Origin: Tilletiopsis washingtonensis
Taxonomy: Eukaryota; Basidiomycota; Exobasidiomycetes; Entylomatales
Direction of reading: 5' to 3'
DNA: 64,000 bases
NCBI RefSeq assembly: GCF_003144115.1
Contig: NW_020312000.1
Span: 312,117-376,116 of the forward strand
Under the pieces are notes generated by a model. It was not told where the DNA came from and did no database searches. It saw nothing but the letters and a program-made list of their open reading frames with translations. Positions 1 to 10,868 of the stretch are shown piece after piece (position 1 is the stretch's first letter; each line of letters starts with the position of its first letter). A program made the position numbers and the translations under genes.

Positions 1-48
1 GCAGGCGACGAGGCCAAGGGCCATGGAGGCGATGGAGGCGAAACGCAT
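1..48 (-). CDS. N-terminus of a secreted protein (partial)
   Basis: An ATG at 48 on the minus strand opens a frame that runs off the left edge. The 16 visible residues, MRFASIASMALGLVAC, have a basic start followed by a hydrophobic stretch, as in a signal peptide. The same style of start (MRFA, MRAS) is used by the two secreted enzymes in this window. Only 16 codons are present, so the mature protein cannot be named. The call rests on the signal-like N-terminus at an ATG and is modest. Confidence 0.4.
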   Translation of the reverse strand, partial: MRFASIASMALGLVAC

Positions 49-1579
49 GTTGAAAGAGTGTGGGGTTGGGTGGGAGTTGAGCTTGGAAGAGGTGGGAAGA
101 TGTGGGAGGACGGAGGAGGATGAGGAGAGGCGAGGATAGCGGGCGAGACGAGTCCTTCTTATACACGACGACGACGGCTCCAGTCTCTCCGGCACGCGCT
201 ATGGCGAACGCCATGGCGGCCGAGCACATCTCTTTGCACACCTTCGAGGCCGTCAATCGAATGCTTGGCCAGCACGCACGCCGTCGGTGACCCACACGCT
301 CCGCTGCACAGCCAGACCGGCGACGAAGCGGCCCCTGGCGCGAGGAGGGCTGCCTGGCTGCACTGTTCCTCAAGGAACGACTAACGCCAGCCACTGTGCC
401 CCTGGCGATCTCCAGCTGAGCTCCTGCCTCCTCTTCGGTCTGGATCGACGATGCAGACAGGAGGCCATTACGCCCTCGCGGCTAGCGAGCTTTCAGTGCG
501 GAAGCTCCTGATCGATCGCGTCGTGAGAGGGGAACCGCACGCCGGCAGAGCACCCAAATCAGGGTGTAGCACTAGACACAGCCTGGAAGTCACCTTGTCC
601 AAAGAATGCCGTGCCGTGGAGGCTCGGCACCGGCGTCCGGGGGCTGGGGCAGCTTGACTCGCAGCCGTGGCCAGACACAGCCGGCAGGCAGCGCAGTGCC
701 TCCAGCACTGCCTCCAGCACTGCCTCCAGCGCAGGCCTCGTTTCCCTCCTCTTGCAAGGCACCTCCAGGAACGCGCATGAGCCTGACAACTGCGTGAACT
801 CTCGGGACGACGTCGGATCAGCGTCGGGGCTGAAGCTTGCCCCTTGATAGAAGAGAGGGGGCTTGCCGTGGCTGTGCCGAGCCGCTCCCTCTCCCGCCAT
901 CTCGACGTGCCGCCTCGCGAGCTGGACCGTGCCGTGTCTTCCTTCTGCAAGCCCCCTCGTAGCGTCGCGAACGTGCTCCCCATCCGGCTTCGCCCGTTGA
1001 GGAGGCTATTCAGGGTGCGATGCACTTGGCGCACAGAAGGTCTAGGCAGAAGCCTCTTCCTCCTGTTGCGGCGTTCTGGCTCAGGAGGCGCGCTATACTT
1101 ATCCGTCTCCTGTCGCCGCTCAAAGCAGTGACGTCTCCAGGCACAAGGCGGAAGGCTCGATCTTGGGCCGAGGAAGAGCATCTCGTAGCGCCTCGCCGGC
1201 GGCCAGCTGCATTCGATTCTGAGCGTACCTGATGGCTGGGTCGAGGGGCGAGGAGCGGTGCCGGCGCACGCGAGGCGAGGCTCGCAGCGCGGCAGGCGCA
1301 CCGCCGGCGGAACTCGGGCCGCCGGCGCAGGCTGCTGCTATCTTTGGCGCGCAGCCTCGAGCCGCTCTTCTCCTCAAGCCTCTCTCTCCTCAAAACATCA
1401 AACAACAGCCTAAAGCGGAAAGTTCGAGGAACAGGATCAAGCTCGGGTCTCGCTCGCAAGCACGCGGGCGTAGCACAGCTCTTGTCCGCGAGTTCCAAGG
1501 GGCTGCTGGGCGAGGCGCACGACGTGCCTGCTCTGGGCCATACGCTCAAGGTGTTTCGTGCGCTTGCTCGGTCGAGGCG
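49..1579. other. intergenic, divergent promoter region
   Basis: This gap separates the secreted-protein start at 48 (minus) from UreD at 1580 (plus). Open frames here lack family motifs. It holds a 3 x 12 bp tandem repeat (694-729) and a CTTATC element at 1098-1103. No other gene is supported. Confidence 0.5.
694..729. repeat. 3 x 12 bp tandem repeat
   Basis: Three head-to-tail copies of CACTGCCTCCAG, the first with a single change (CAGTGCCTCCAG). It lies in noncoding sequence about 850 bp upstream of the UreD start. It looks like a small minisatellite. Confidence 0.8.
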
Positions 1580-2830
1580 ATGGCGGCAGCAAGTTCGTCG
1601 TATGCCGTGCCCGGCGCAAGCTCCTCGGTAGCAGAGTCTTCCGCGCAGGCCAAGCTGCAGGCCGAGCAGCTCGCCGTACTCGAGCGGCTCCCGCGAGCGC
1701 CGCCGCCGCTGCGCACCGAGACGTACACGGGCAGCGGCCTCGCTGTGCTGCGGGCACACGATGGCTCCTCAAACGTGCACGGCGGTGATGCCAGCGGCCC
1801 GAGTGCCAACGTGACAGCACGCGATGCGACGTTTACGCATCTCTTCGCCTCGTTCCCGCTCAAGCTGCTGCATCCGCGTGCCTCGTCGCAGGCGGCATCA
1901 AGGCGGACGCAGCTTGCTGCTCGGGCCCGAGAGGGTGATGGGAAGCCTCTAGCGGCCGTAGCAGTGCTCTACGTCGTCAGCTATGGCGGCGGACTCGTCA
2001 GCGGCGACACAGTCTCGCTCGACATCGACGTGGGCCACGGCTGTGTGCTGCTCCTCCTCACGCAGGGCAGCACCAAGGTCTTCAAGATGCGCCAGACCCG
2101 GATAGCCAAAGGGCTTGGCTCCGTGCCTGCCGCTTCTCCAGCCTCGAGCACACGGCAGACATTCAGGATGCTCGTGCGCCCGAATGCCAGCCTCGTGCTG
2201 TTGCCGGATCCCGTGACGTGCTTCGCACAGGCGCGCTACGTGCAGACGCAGCGCTTCGATCTGCGTAGCGCCACTACGTCTTCGCTCGTGCTGCTCGACT
2301 GGTTCACACCTGGCCGCATCCACCTGGCCAAGGCATCTGCGACGGGTACCAATGCCTCGCACGAGGAGCGGCCCGAGGTGTGGGCCTTCGAGAGCTACCG
2401 CAGCCGCAACGAGGTGCGCGTGGCCGGCCACCTGCTGGCGCGCGATGTGCTGCACCTGGCACAAGAGGACGACGGCCTGCCCAACGACCTCACCGAGCTC
2501 ATTGGCGGCACGCCCTTGGCACGTCGCTGTGCGCCGTACACATGCTACGCCACGCTCGTGCTAGTGGGGCCCGAGTGCCGCTCAGCCATGGAGGCCTGCC
2601 GTGCCGCCTTCGCAGAGGTGCAGCAGCGCGTCGTGCCCTCGAGTGGCCGACCGGCGCCGCTGCTCTGGAGCTTCACTCCTCTGACGCTGCCGAATGCGCC
2701 GGCTGGCAGCGCCGCCATCGTGCGTGTGGCTGCGACCGAGACGCAAGGCGTGCGCGACTGGCTGCGAGATCACCTCACAGAGCTGAAGGGCCTGGTGGGC
2801 GAAGACCTGTATCGACAGGCGCTCGGATGA
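1580..2830 (+). CDS. ureD: urease accessory protein UreD
   Basis: A single-exon gene of 416 residues. It resembles the UreD/UreH family, which works with UreF and UreG to deliver nickel to apo-urease in the cytosol. Family signatures are visible in order: YVVSYGGGLVSGD near residue 131, LTQGSTKVF near 159, QARYVQ followed by LLDWFTPGR near 240, then a region around RVAGHLLARDVL. The frame is open upstream to 1232. I chose the ATG at 1580 because family-like sequence begins soon after it and the upstream codons are low-complexity. A urease and its other accessory genes must lie outside this window. The stop is only 57 bp from the stop of the convergent CRIB gene. CTTATC at 1098 could be a GATA-factor site, consistent with nitrogen control (inference). 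Confidence 0.85.
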   Translation: MAAASSSYAVPGASSSVAESSAQAKLQAEQLAVLERLPRAPPPLRTETYTGSGLAVLRAHDGSSNVHGGDASGPSANVTARDATFTHLFASFPLKLLHPRASSQAASRRTQLAARAREGDGKPLAAVAVLYVVSYGGGLVSGDTVSLDIDVGHGCVLLLLTQGSTKVFKMRQTRIAKGLGSVPAASPASSTRQTFRMLVRPNASLVLLPDPVTCFAQARYVQTQRFDLRSATTSSLVLLDWFTPGRIHLAKASATGTNASHEERPEVWAFESYRSRNEVRVAGHLLARDVLHLAQEDDGLPNDLTELIGGTPLARRCAPYTCYATLVLVGPECRSAMEACRAAFAEVQQRVVPSSGRPAPLLWSFTPLTLPNAPAGSAAIVRVAATETQGVRDWLRDHLTELKGLVGEDLYRQALG

Positions 2831-2887
2831 GGCACAATTGTCACGCATCACATCGACTGCGAGCTGCACTGATCTATTGCTTCGCGC

Positions 2888-4846
2888 TCATACATCGTGG
2901 CCCAGGCGGCCCAGCACAGCATCAGCCTGGCGCATAGCCTCACGCATGCTCTCCTCGTCGTCCTGCGCCGGCTCGTTGGGGTCCATGCCAGCAGCTGCGA
3001 GCGCACGCGTGATCTCGTCCAGTGCCGTGTTCCAGCGGCCATTTGCCGTGTCGGTGATGTACGCGCCCGTCGGGCCCTGCACCATGCGCTTGCCGTTGAG
3101 GCGGATCGAGGCTGCCTGCTGCGCCAGCGTCGGCGCGCGGATTGGCTCGTCCTTGCCCGGCGGTGCCGGTGCTTCGGCATCAGCGGCCGGCTCGCCGGTG
3201 CCCTCGACTAGAAGCCGCTGCGCCTCCTCCAGCTTGGCCGCGGCGATGCGCGCACGCTCGAGAGGGTTGAGCTTCTCGCGCGTGCTGCCTCGCGCGGCCC
3301 AGCTGCCGTTCTTGGCCGCTGCACCTCCAGCGGCGCCGAAGCGACTCGGCAGGTCGCCCAGGACGCTCGCATTGCGAGACAGGTCTGCTTCGGGACTGAG
3401 CGGCACGTCGTCGTCCGTGCTGTGGCCCGCGCTTGCCAGCTCGGCCGGGTCTGCCAGAATGCCAGCGAGCGCCGCAGGCACGGGCTTGCGCTTGGCACGG
3501 CCGAAGCCGCCTGTGCTCGGCACGGCCGGCGGCGCGGCGGAGGAGCGCGAGGGCGAGCCAAAGGCGCTAGGCGTGACGGAAGAAGATGGGCCCATCGTTG
3601 ATGGGACCTTGCGGCGCACCGGCGACGCAGGCGAGACGACCATGCGCGGGCTGGAGGGCGCGGAGGTCTGCGGGAATGACGCAGCTGGCGTGTAGCTGCT
3701 CTGAAAAGCTGGCGCAAAGTCGTCCGCAAGCTCCTCGTCCTCAGACGAGCGCCGCACCACCGCACGAATGGAGGGCGTCTCGTCGCTCGGAGTGCGAGCG
3801 TGCGCAGAGGATGCGCTGGAGCGCGTAGGCGAGGCCACATCAGGCGCCGTCAGCGTCGTGTCGCCAGCGTCCTGCTCGTCGATCTCGGCGGGCGAGAGCA
3901 GAGCGGGAGAAACAGGCTGCTCGACAGTCGGTGTGAAGGGCGTAGTGGGCGCCGAGTAGTGCTCGACGGTGGGTGTGAAAGGCGTCGTGGGCTCGGCGAG
4001 CGTCTCGTCCACAGCGGCGAGCGGCGTAGCGGCCGTCTCGAGCGAGGTCTCCTTGGTCGGCGGCGCAGGCGGTGCGGCAGGCAGAGATGCGGTCGTGACG
4101 CGCGAGGCAGGAGTGCTCATCGGCCCAAGGTCCATGGACAGCGCTGCCGCCACCTCGGACAGCTGTGCCTGAAGCGCGGCAGCGCTCGCTTGCGACACTG
4201 CCGTACCGTATGAAGCGGCTCCGATATGTCCAGTGTGCTAATGAATCGGCGTCAGTGTCGCCGTGCACATGCACTGCCAGAGAAGCGCACTCACCTGAAA
4301 GTTGGTGGGCAGGCCGATGACGCGCTTGTCCACGATTCTCTTCCGCGCCGGGACCGGGCTACCCGGGCTGCCAATTCCTCGTGCAGCGCCCCTCTCCTGC
4401 GACCTTGGGCTTAGCGGAGCGCCGATTGAGCGACTGTGAGGAGCCGCGCCCTTGACGGGGCTCGACGGCGCACTGCTGACGCCGCGAAGCAGCTGCGCCT
4501 CGGCGTCGCGCTCGTCGGACGCCGAGCTGTCCCAGCCGTCGCTAGGGCCCGAGCTGGCGAGCGGCAGCTGCACGTCCTTGCGAGCACGGCGACTGCGTGG
4601 CGAGAGGAGTGCGGCAGCAGCACCGCCCGGCGCGGCGCTGTGTGTGCGGCGACGACGCCCCGAAGGCGCGTTGTCCTTGGCGGCGGCGACGAGGGCGGCG
4701 GTGCTGCCGCTGGGACTGCCGAACTCCTCTGAGTCGCGGAAAGCGGCGCCCGAGGAGACTCGCAGACGGTGCACGGCGGCATTGGGCCCGCGAGCGCCGC
4801 GCGGCAGCGAGTCGTAGGCGGCGGCGCTGCGGCAGAGGGCCGGCAT
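2888..4846 (-). CDS. CRIB-domain protein, putative Cdc42/Rac effector
   Basis: Two exons, 4846-4295 and 4237-2888, separated by a 57-nt intron with GTGAGT and TAG ends, give 633 residues. The intron interrupts a CRIB (p21-Rho-binding) motif; after splicing residues 177-190 read IGLPTNFQHTGHIG, close to the consensus ISxPxxFxHxxHVG. No kinase domain follows. The rest is Ser/Pro-rich and probably disordered, with repeated TTPFTPTVE segments near residues 265-290 and many Ser-Pro sites. A C-terminal region after about residue 500, containing LNPLERARIAAAKLEEAQ, looks helical. A role as a scaffold or effector of Cdc42 or Rac is inferred from the motif. The start at 4846 is the ATG nearest to sequence of protein-like composition. 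Confidence 0.75.
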
Positions 4847-7100
4847 GCTGTAGATTCTACTTGAGCACGGCAGAGGTGGGCTCGCCGAGGACGGCTCTGG
4901 CGCAACGAGGCGGCGTCTTGGTGGATGGATGAGAGGTGCAGGTTGAGGCTGCGATGGCGGTGGTGTGTATGCGGCCTGTGGTCGCGGCGGTGCGGGGGAG
5001 CGTGTGGGCGGAGGCAGGAGGCACAACGGATGGCCGGGCGCGCAGAGAGCCTCCTCTGCCTCCACCGCGTGTTGCTCATCGAGCCCCTGAGTGGCGCGCA
5101 CACTGCTCCCGTGCCGCGTGCTCTCTCCGCGCGTGCAGTGACGCCGCACCGTGAGAGCACGCAGCCACTGGCGCCCTCGGCCTCGGCCACGGTGCCGCCG
5201 GCAGCATGCTCTCCTTCGTCTGCATGGCGTCCCTCGTCGCGAGCAGCACCGCTGCGCCATCTCGTCGCCATCATGACGACTGCGCTGGCGAGAGAGAAGC
5301 GCCATCATCGCAGCTGATTCGCGGCGGTGACGTCGAATGCCACTCACCTCTCTGCCGGCTCATCTCGCAGCGCCCTCGGCCTGCGGGGGACGATGACTGC
5401 TTCAGCCTGCCTAAGACTGATATCTGCGCCTCCTCTCCATATCTCTGCTTGAATGAGCGCCTCCTGCTGCCAAGAATGGAGAGCTCGTGTGCCACCAGGT
5501 CAGTGGCGGGCAGCCAAAGCAAGCCTCTCGTCGAGCACAGCACTCACTGCGCCCTCTTCTTCATTTGCCCGTTCAGGCTACCCTCCTTGTCTCTCAAATC
5601 GAATCTTCTGTCCTGCTCGTCCGATCGAAGCCTGTTGCTGTCCAGCGTCAGGCGGCCAGTGAGCTGCAGCGCGAGGCTGACACATGCAGCTCGCTTCAGG
5701 GAGCATCGCCGTGCCGCCGGCTGATGAGGAGCGAGCTCTTTTGCCGCGCCTCGGCGACGCGCCAGCTCGGACCCTTCAGGCTCTGCGGGGCGCATGAGAG
5801 CAGGCTACCCGGAGCCGCTTCGGCGACGGCGCCATGCTGCTTCGAGCGAGCTTGCAAGAGGTTGCACGAGCCATCCCACCCTGGCTCAACACGAGAAGAG
5901 GCAGAGCGGCTGCTACCCTGGCGTCGCTGCGCGCTGGCCCTGTTCAACGCTCGCGCTTCGCTCTGCACCCGGGCGGCCAGCAAGCGCTTGACCTCCTCGC
6001 GGCGCGGCGCCCCTTTTGGCCGCCAGTGGCTGCCCCTGTGCGGCGAGAGTGGCAATGTGACTTGGGCGCAGAGAGCAAACAGGCTCGGCAATAGGGGCGC
6101 CTGCACTGCGGGGAGAGCAAGCGGCGCGCGGCGGTGGCGGAGCGGCGGATGAACTGGCGCCATCGACGCGCGCGATGGCAGGAGTGGCAGCGGCGCCCGC
6201 AGCCACGCGCACCTCGACTGCAGGACATGGCTGCGGTGAAGACGATCTGACGGCCTCTGCTCTGCATCGACTGGCAGCGCACCTGCGAGACTCTCACCTG
6301 CGACGCTTTCGGCCATCTGATGGCGAGGACAGGCCCTGAGGCTGCCGCTGGGCGACCGCCGGCTGCGCTGATGCTATCGCGACGCGACGCGGCGTGATTG
6401 CGTGTGCGCCGCGTGTGACCGATCTGAGATCCTTGTTGTGGAGCCGTGCCGCTGTGATGCTCTTGTGCCTGCCTGCCTGCTGCACGCTGATGCTGTGCTG
6501 CTGCCGGCGTGCACGGGGCGCGGCGCGGGGCTGCTGCTGCTGCCTGCTCTGCGTGCCTGCACCGCTCCCCGCCTGCACGCGCACCCTGACGGTCGGGCTC
6601 GGGCCGAGTCAGCGCGCTCTCGCTGCCTTGCTGCTGATGCAGCGTGACTCTTGATCAGGCGCTGACGTTGCCTCGCCTCGCCTCACCTCGCCGCTGCCTC
6701 GCCTCCGCCCACCACCATCCCTACACCCGCCGGCAAGCTCGTCGTCGCTGCGCCGCCCACTGCGCCCCGGCGCGCAGTCCTCGCCCCCACTGCCCGCCGC
6801 GCCGAGCGCCGCGCCGCTCCCGCTGCTGCGCACAGCTCGCCGCGGCATCGCGCTGCGCACCCCCACACGACCTCGCCGGCAATCGCAGCGCTCACCCACG
6901 GCGGCGTCTCGCCCTCTCACTCCCATCGCAGCCGCAGCGCGTGACGCCCTAGCATCGCTGGCAGCGTTGCTCGCTACGCACGTCGCTCGCCCGCCGCTCC
7001 ACATCCTTATCGGGCGCGACCGAGTGCGACGCACGGCGACGCTCGGCCTGGCCCTGACGGGGCACGCACCTGCTCGCCTCGCACCGCCGCCGCAGCCGCC
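4847..7100. other. intergenic, divergent promoter region
   Basis: About 2.25 kb lies between the starts of the CRIB gene (minus) and ATG1 (plus). Frames here, including one of 206 codons on the minus strand at 5696-6316, show no family signature or coherent splice structure. CTTATC occurs at 7006-7011, 90 bp before the ATG1 start. A long 5' leader with introns for either gene is possible. Confidence 0.5.
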
Positions 7101-10100
7101 ATGTCGACGCCGCTGAGCTCGTCGACGGCGCACGTCGTCGGGCCGTACGAGATCGGGCGTGAGATCGGCAAGGGCTCCTTTGCCGTCGTGCACCGCGGCG
7201 TCTCGCACGTCACGCAGCCCGGCAGTCCCGGCTACGGCGTCAAGCACGTCGCCATCAAGATCGTGAACCGCAAGAAGCTCACGACGAAGCTGCTCGAGAA
7301 TCTCGAGGGCGAGATCTCCATCATGCGCACCATCCGCCACCGCCACGTCGTCGAGCTGCTCGACTGCCTCAGCACCGACGACCGCATCTACCTCGTCATG
7401 CCCTTCTGCGCGTCGGGCGACCTCTCGCACTACATCCGCGCTGCACCGCGGCTAGCGGCCGAGGCAGCGGCAGGCCGGGCGGGCTCGACCACCGACGTGG
7501 CTGCCAAGAGCGGTGAGCTGGTCGGCGCCTCGGCCTTTCCGCACTTTGAGGACGGCGGCATCAACGAGACGGTGGTGCGCAGCTTCCTGCAGCAGCTCGC
7601 GAGCGCCATGGAGTTCATGCGCGACCGCAACATCGTGCACCGCGACATCAAGCCGCAGGTGAGCAGCGCTGTTGCCGTAGCCCAGGCGCACAGCTGATGA
7701 GCCGCCGCAGAACCTGCTGCTTCAGCCGCCAGACGAGAAGCTCCTGGCGGCAGGGCATCGCGTCGGGATACCGCAGCTGAAGGTGGCAGACTTTGGCTTT
7801 GCCCGCAACCTGCCAACAGCCACGCTCGCCGAGACGCTCTGCGGCAGTCCGTGAGTAGCACAGCGCCGGGATTGAGCGGGCTCAGACTGACGCAGCTCTT
7901 GCAGCCTCTACATGGCACCTGAGATCTTGCGCTATGAGAAGTACGACGCCAAGGCGGATCTCTGGTCCGTGGGCGCGGTGCTGTACGAGATGAGCGTGGG
8001 CAAGCCGCCGTTCCGCGCGCAGAACCACGTCGAGCTGCTGCGCAAGATCGAGCGCGGCGAGGACCGGATACGCTTCCCCGACGAGCGCAGCGAGGGCAGT
8101 CTGGCGCGCGAGCGCGAGCGCCGCGAGGAGATGCTCGACTACACCGAGATCAAGAAGGCGCACACCGTCAGTGCCGACATTAAGGCGCTGGTGCGCGGCT
8201 TGCTGCGCCAGAAGCCGATGGAGCGCATGACCTTCGATGGCCTCTTCCGCTGCGGTGTCGTCGAGGACGTGCGCCGCGAGGAAGACGAGCGAGCGGCAGG
8301 CCTGCGTGCCGCGGCCGAAGAGGCGAGCGCGCAGGCGGCCCGTGCAGAGGAGCGCAAGGCCGCAGCGCCCACCTACACGCCCCTGTCGCCGATCTCGCCA
8401 CGCTCCACTGTCGCTCAGCCTGCGCCGAGCGAGCAGTCGCTTCCCGCGCCACCCCCGCCGCCCGTCAAGCGCGGCTTCGCCAGTCGCTACGTCGTCGGCA
8501 ACGTCAGCGCGCCGGCCGCCTCGGCGCCTCCTGTCGCAAGCCCGTCTCCGCCGGCTCAGCCAGCGGCAGTAGCTGTCCCTGCTCCGGCGCTCGCGCGCGA
8601 TCGCACGCGCCCTGTCCAACAGAGTCCACGGCGTCGCCCGAGCTCTGCTACCACGCAAGACGGGCCCTCGTCGGTCGAAGACGATGTGCTCGAGACGCCC
8701 AGTTCCAGCGTGACACATCTGCCAGGAGCTGTCCTCGGCGCAGGAGACGTCCAAAGCGTCGCTGCGCCGGCTGCCGACTCTGACAGCTTCCTCGGACGCG
8801 AGTACGTCATGGTCGAGAAGCGCAGCGTCGAGGTCAATGCGCTCGCCGATGAGCTCGCCGGGGGTGCAGCGCGCGCAAGCCCCCGCTCGCCGCCCGCCAC
8901 GCTCGGTCGCCGCCCAAGCCGTCTCAGCCGACTTGGCAGCGGTCTGGCAGCGCAGCTCTCTCCCGCGACCGTGGGCATTCCGCCCGGTCCGGCCACGTAC
9001 GTGCCGCCAGTTGCTATGCATTCGCGAGCTGCTTCGAGCCCAAGCAGCACACCCAAGATAGGAACGCCGCCGCCGTCTGCTCCGTTTGCGCTTCCGGCGG
9101 GCGTAGCGCGTCGGCCGTCGTTCGTGCGGCGCTCTAGCTTGAGCTCTTCGAACGCGCCGAGTCCACGCATCTCCGCACCTTCGCCGCCGGCCGGCACCAG
9201 CGGCAGTCCCTCGTCGCCGATCGACGCCAGCACTGCTCCTCGCTCGTACGGCTCGATGCGCGGAAGCAACGCAGCAGGCGGCTCGGCGCTCGACGCTTCG
9301 CCCTCGCCGCCTGCTCACGACCTTGCTGCAGCTACCGCGGCCGCTTCCGGCGTCGCGTGGTCCGCGGCTGGTCCGACAAGCTCAGCTCTCGCTCGGGCAA
9401 TCAGCATGGCCAGCGTGCGACTCTTTGGCGTGCCGAGCGGCATGAGCCTGCGCGGCGCGGCTGCTCTGGTGCGCAGCCGCTCCAGCCGTCGCGCTGCGCT
9501 TATCCGCTCCGGCGAGTACCCGGATGCCGCTGAGGTGAGCCGTCAGCTGCTGGGCGTCGTCACGATGTAGCTGACATCCTTGGCCTCCGTCAGGCTGGAC
9601 TGCTCGTCACGCTAGAGGACTTCGGACAGAAGGCCTTTGTCCTCTCCGAGTTCGCCGACTCGCGTCTCGCAGCGTACTTCCATACTGGGCCGCACCAGGC
9701 CGGCGCCACCACGCCAGAGCTGGAGGCATCAGTCGCCGTTGGCGGTCGCAGCCTGGGCCGAAGTGCCGGCATGGACAGCCCTGCTGGCGAACGACCTGGC
9801 GCACAGCCTCGCACCAGCTCGAGCTCGAGCTCCGTGTCGGCCGGCATGCACGCGGACGAGAGTGTTCACGTTACGTCGGGACCTGCAGAGGTTGCTGCCG
9901 CCGAGGCGCTGCTGCTCTACGTCAAGAGCTTGACCTTCCTGCAGCGCGGCATCGACGCAGTCAAGATCTTCCTCGAGGCGCGCTCGCGGCCCGGCCTGCC
10001 TGCCGCGGCCAGCGCCGACGTCAACGACGTGGTGCAGTGGCTGCGTGCACGCTTCAACGAAGGCTACGAGCGCGCCGACTTTGCTCGTGCACGCTGCGGC

Positions 10101-10512
10101 GAGATCCCAGAGTCTGCGCAGCATGTGGACAAGCTCATCTTCGACAAGGCCCTCGAGATCGTGAGTATAGCGCAGTCTAGCCTCTGCACTGTTCTGACAT
10201 CTCCTGCAGGCCCGCGGCGCTGCCCTCGACGAGCTGGAGAACAACCGTGTCGGCGTCAGCTGGGACGCCAACCGCTGCCTGCTCGCCTACGAGACTGCCT
10301 CGTCGATGCTCCTCGCGCTGCTCGACCCTGGCGAGGAGGCCATGGACGTGAGCGACGGCGCCGCCGCGACGATCGAGAAGTGTGAGTTGCCGCCTGTGCA
10401 GCCTCTCAGACGTTCTCCGCTCATGCCACCTTGCTCAGTCGTCAAGTCGATCAATAAGCGCCTGAGCGCGCTGCAGCGCCGCGTCGGCTCGCAAGACGCC
10501 GGATCTGTCTAG
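7101..10512 (+). CDS. ATG1: autophagy-initiating serine/threonine kinase Atg1 (ULK family)
   Basis: Six exons (7101-7658, 7711-7850, 7905-9534, 9594-10160, 10210-10381, 10439-10512) give 1046 residues. The kinase domain starts at [15 protein letters not shown] (residues 16-30), with catalytic Lys53, the HRDIKPQ loop (Asp182), DFGFARN (213-219) and YMAPE (235-239). The substrate-binding lobe carries an inserted, Ala/Gly-rich segment before [14 protein letters not shown] long Ser/Pro-rich linker follows to about residue 870. The C-terminal helical tandem-MIT (EAT) region, from [14 protein letters not shown] near 882 to the end, binds Atg13 in known Atg1 proteins. Atg1 phosphorylates Atg9, Atg13 and other targets at the pre-autophagosomal structure. 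ATG13 itself is at 43.5 kb in this window. All five introns are 49-59 nt. Confidence 0.93.
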
Positions 10513-10868
10513 ACGGCAAGCCACACCAGTATATCCCGCCCTTTCTCGACCTCAGAGGCCTGCCCTTGGCGTCCCTCGACGTCCTTCAGGCAACCCTTCC
10601 TGTACCATCTTCCCGCTCGCTCGCATCTCATCCGACCAGTCCGCGCCGCACCTCATCAGCTACACACCATTCCCGGCCCGCGTGCGGGCCACCCAGACAC
10701 GCCGTGCCACCACTCCCACCTCGCTCCCGTCATGCTTCAACGTCCCTCATCGACCCTCTAGTTCGCAATCCCGCTATCCCGCTCCCGCTGTACCATGACA
10801 CCACCCGCCGCGCCGCCTCCCCCGGAACGCCGCCAGATCTTACTTGCCGCAAGGCGTGCGATGCGCAT
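10513..10868. other. intergenic, convergent 3' ends
   Basis: 356 bp between the stops of ATG1 and PEX16. It is pyrimidine-rich on the plus strand (CCC/TCC runs at 10540-10840). No gene is seen. Confidence 0.5.

Noticed and set aside
5696-6316. 206-codon minus-strand frame in the CRIB-ATG1 gap
   Set aside because: No motif, no signal, no splice partners. Composition matches background.
7882-9318. 478-codon minus-strand frame antisense to ATG1
   Set aside because: Arg-rich shadow of the ATG1 exon, whose coding strand carries clear kinase motifs.
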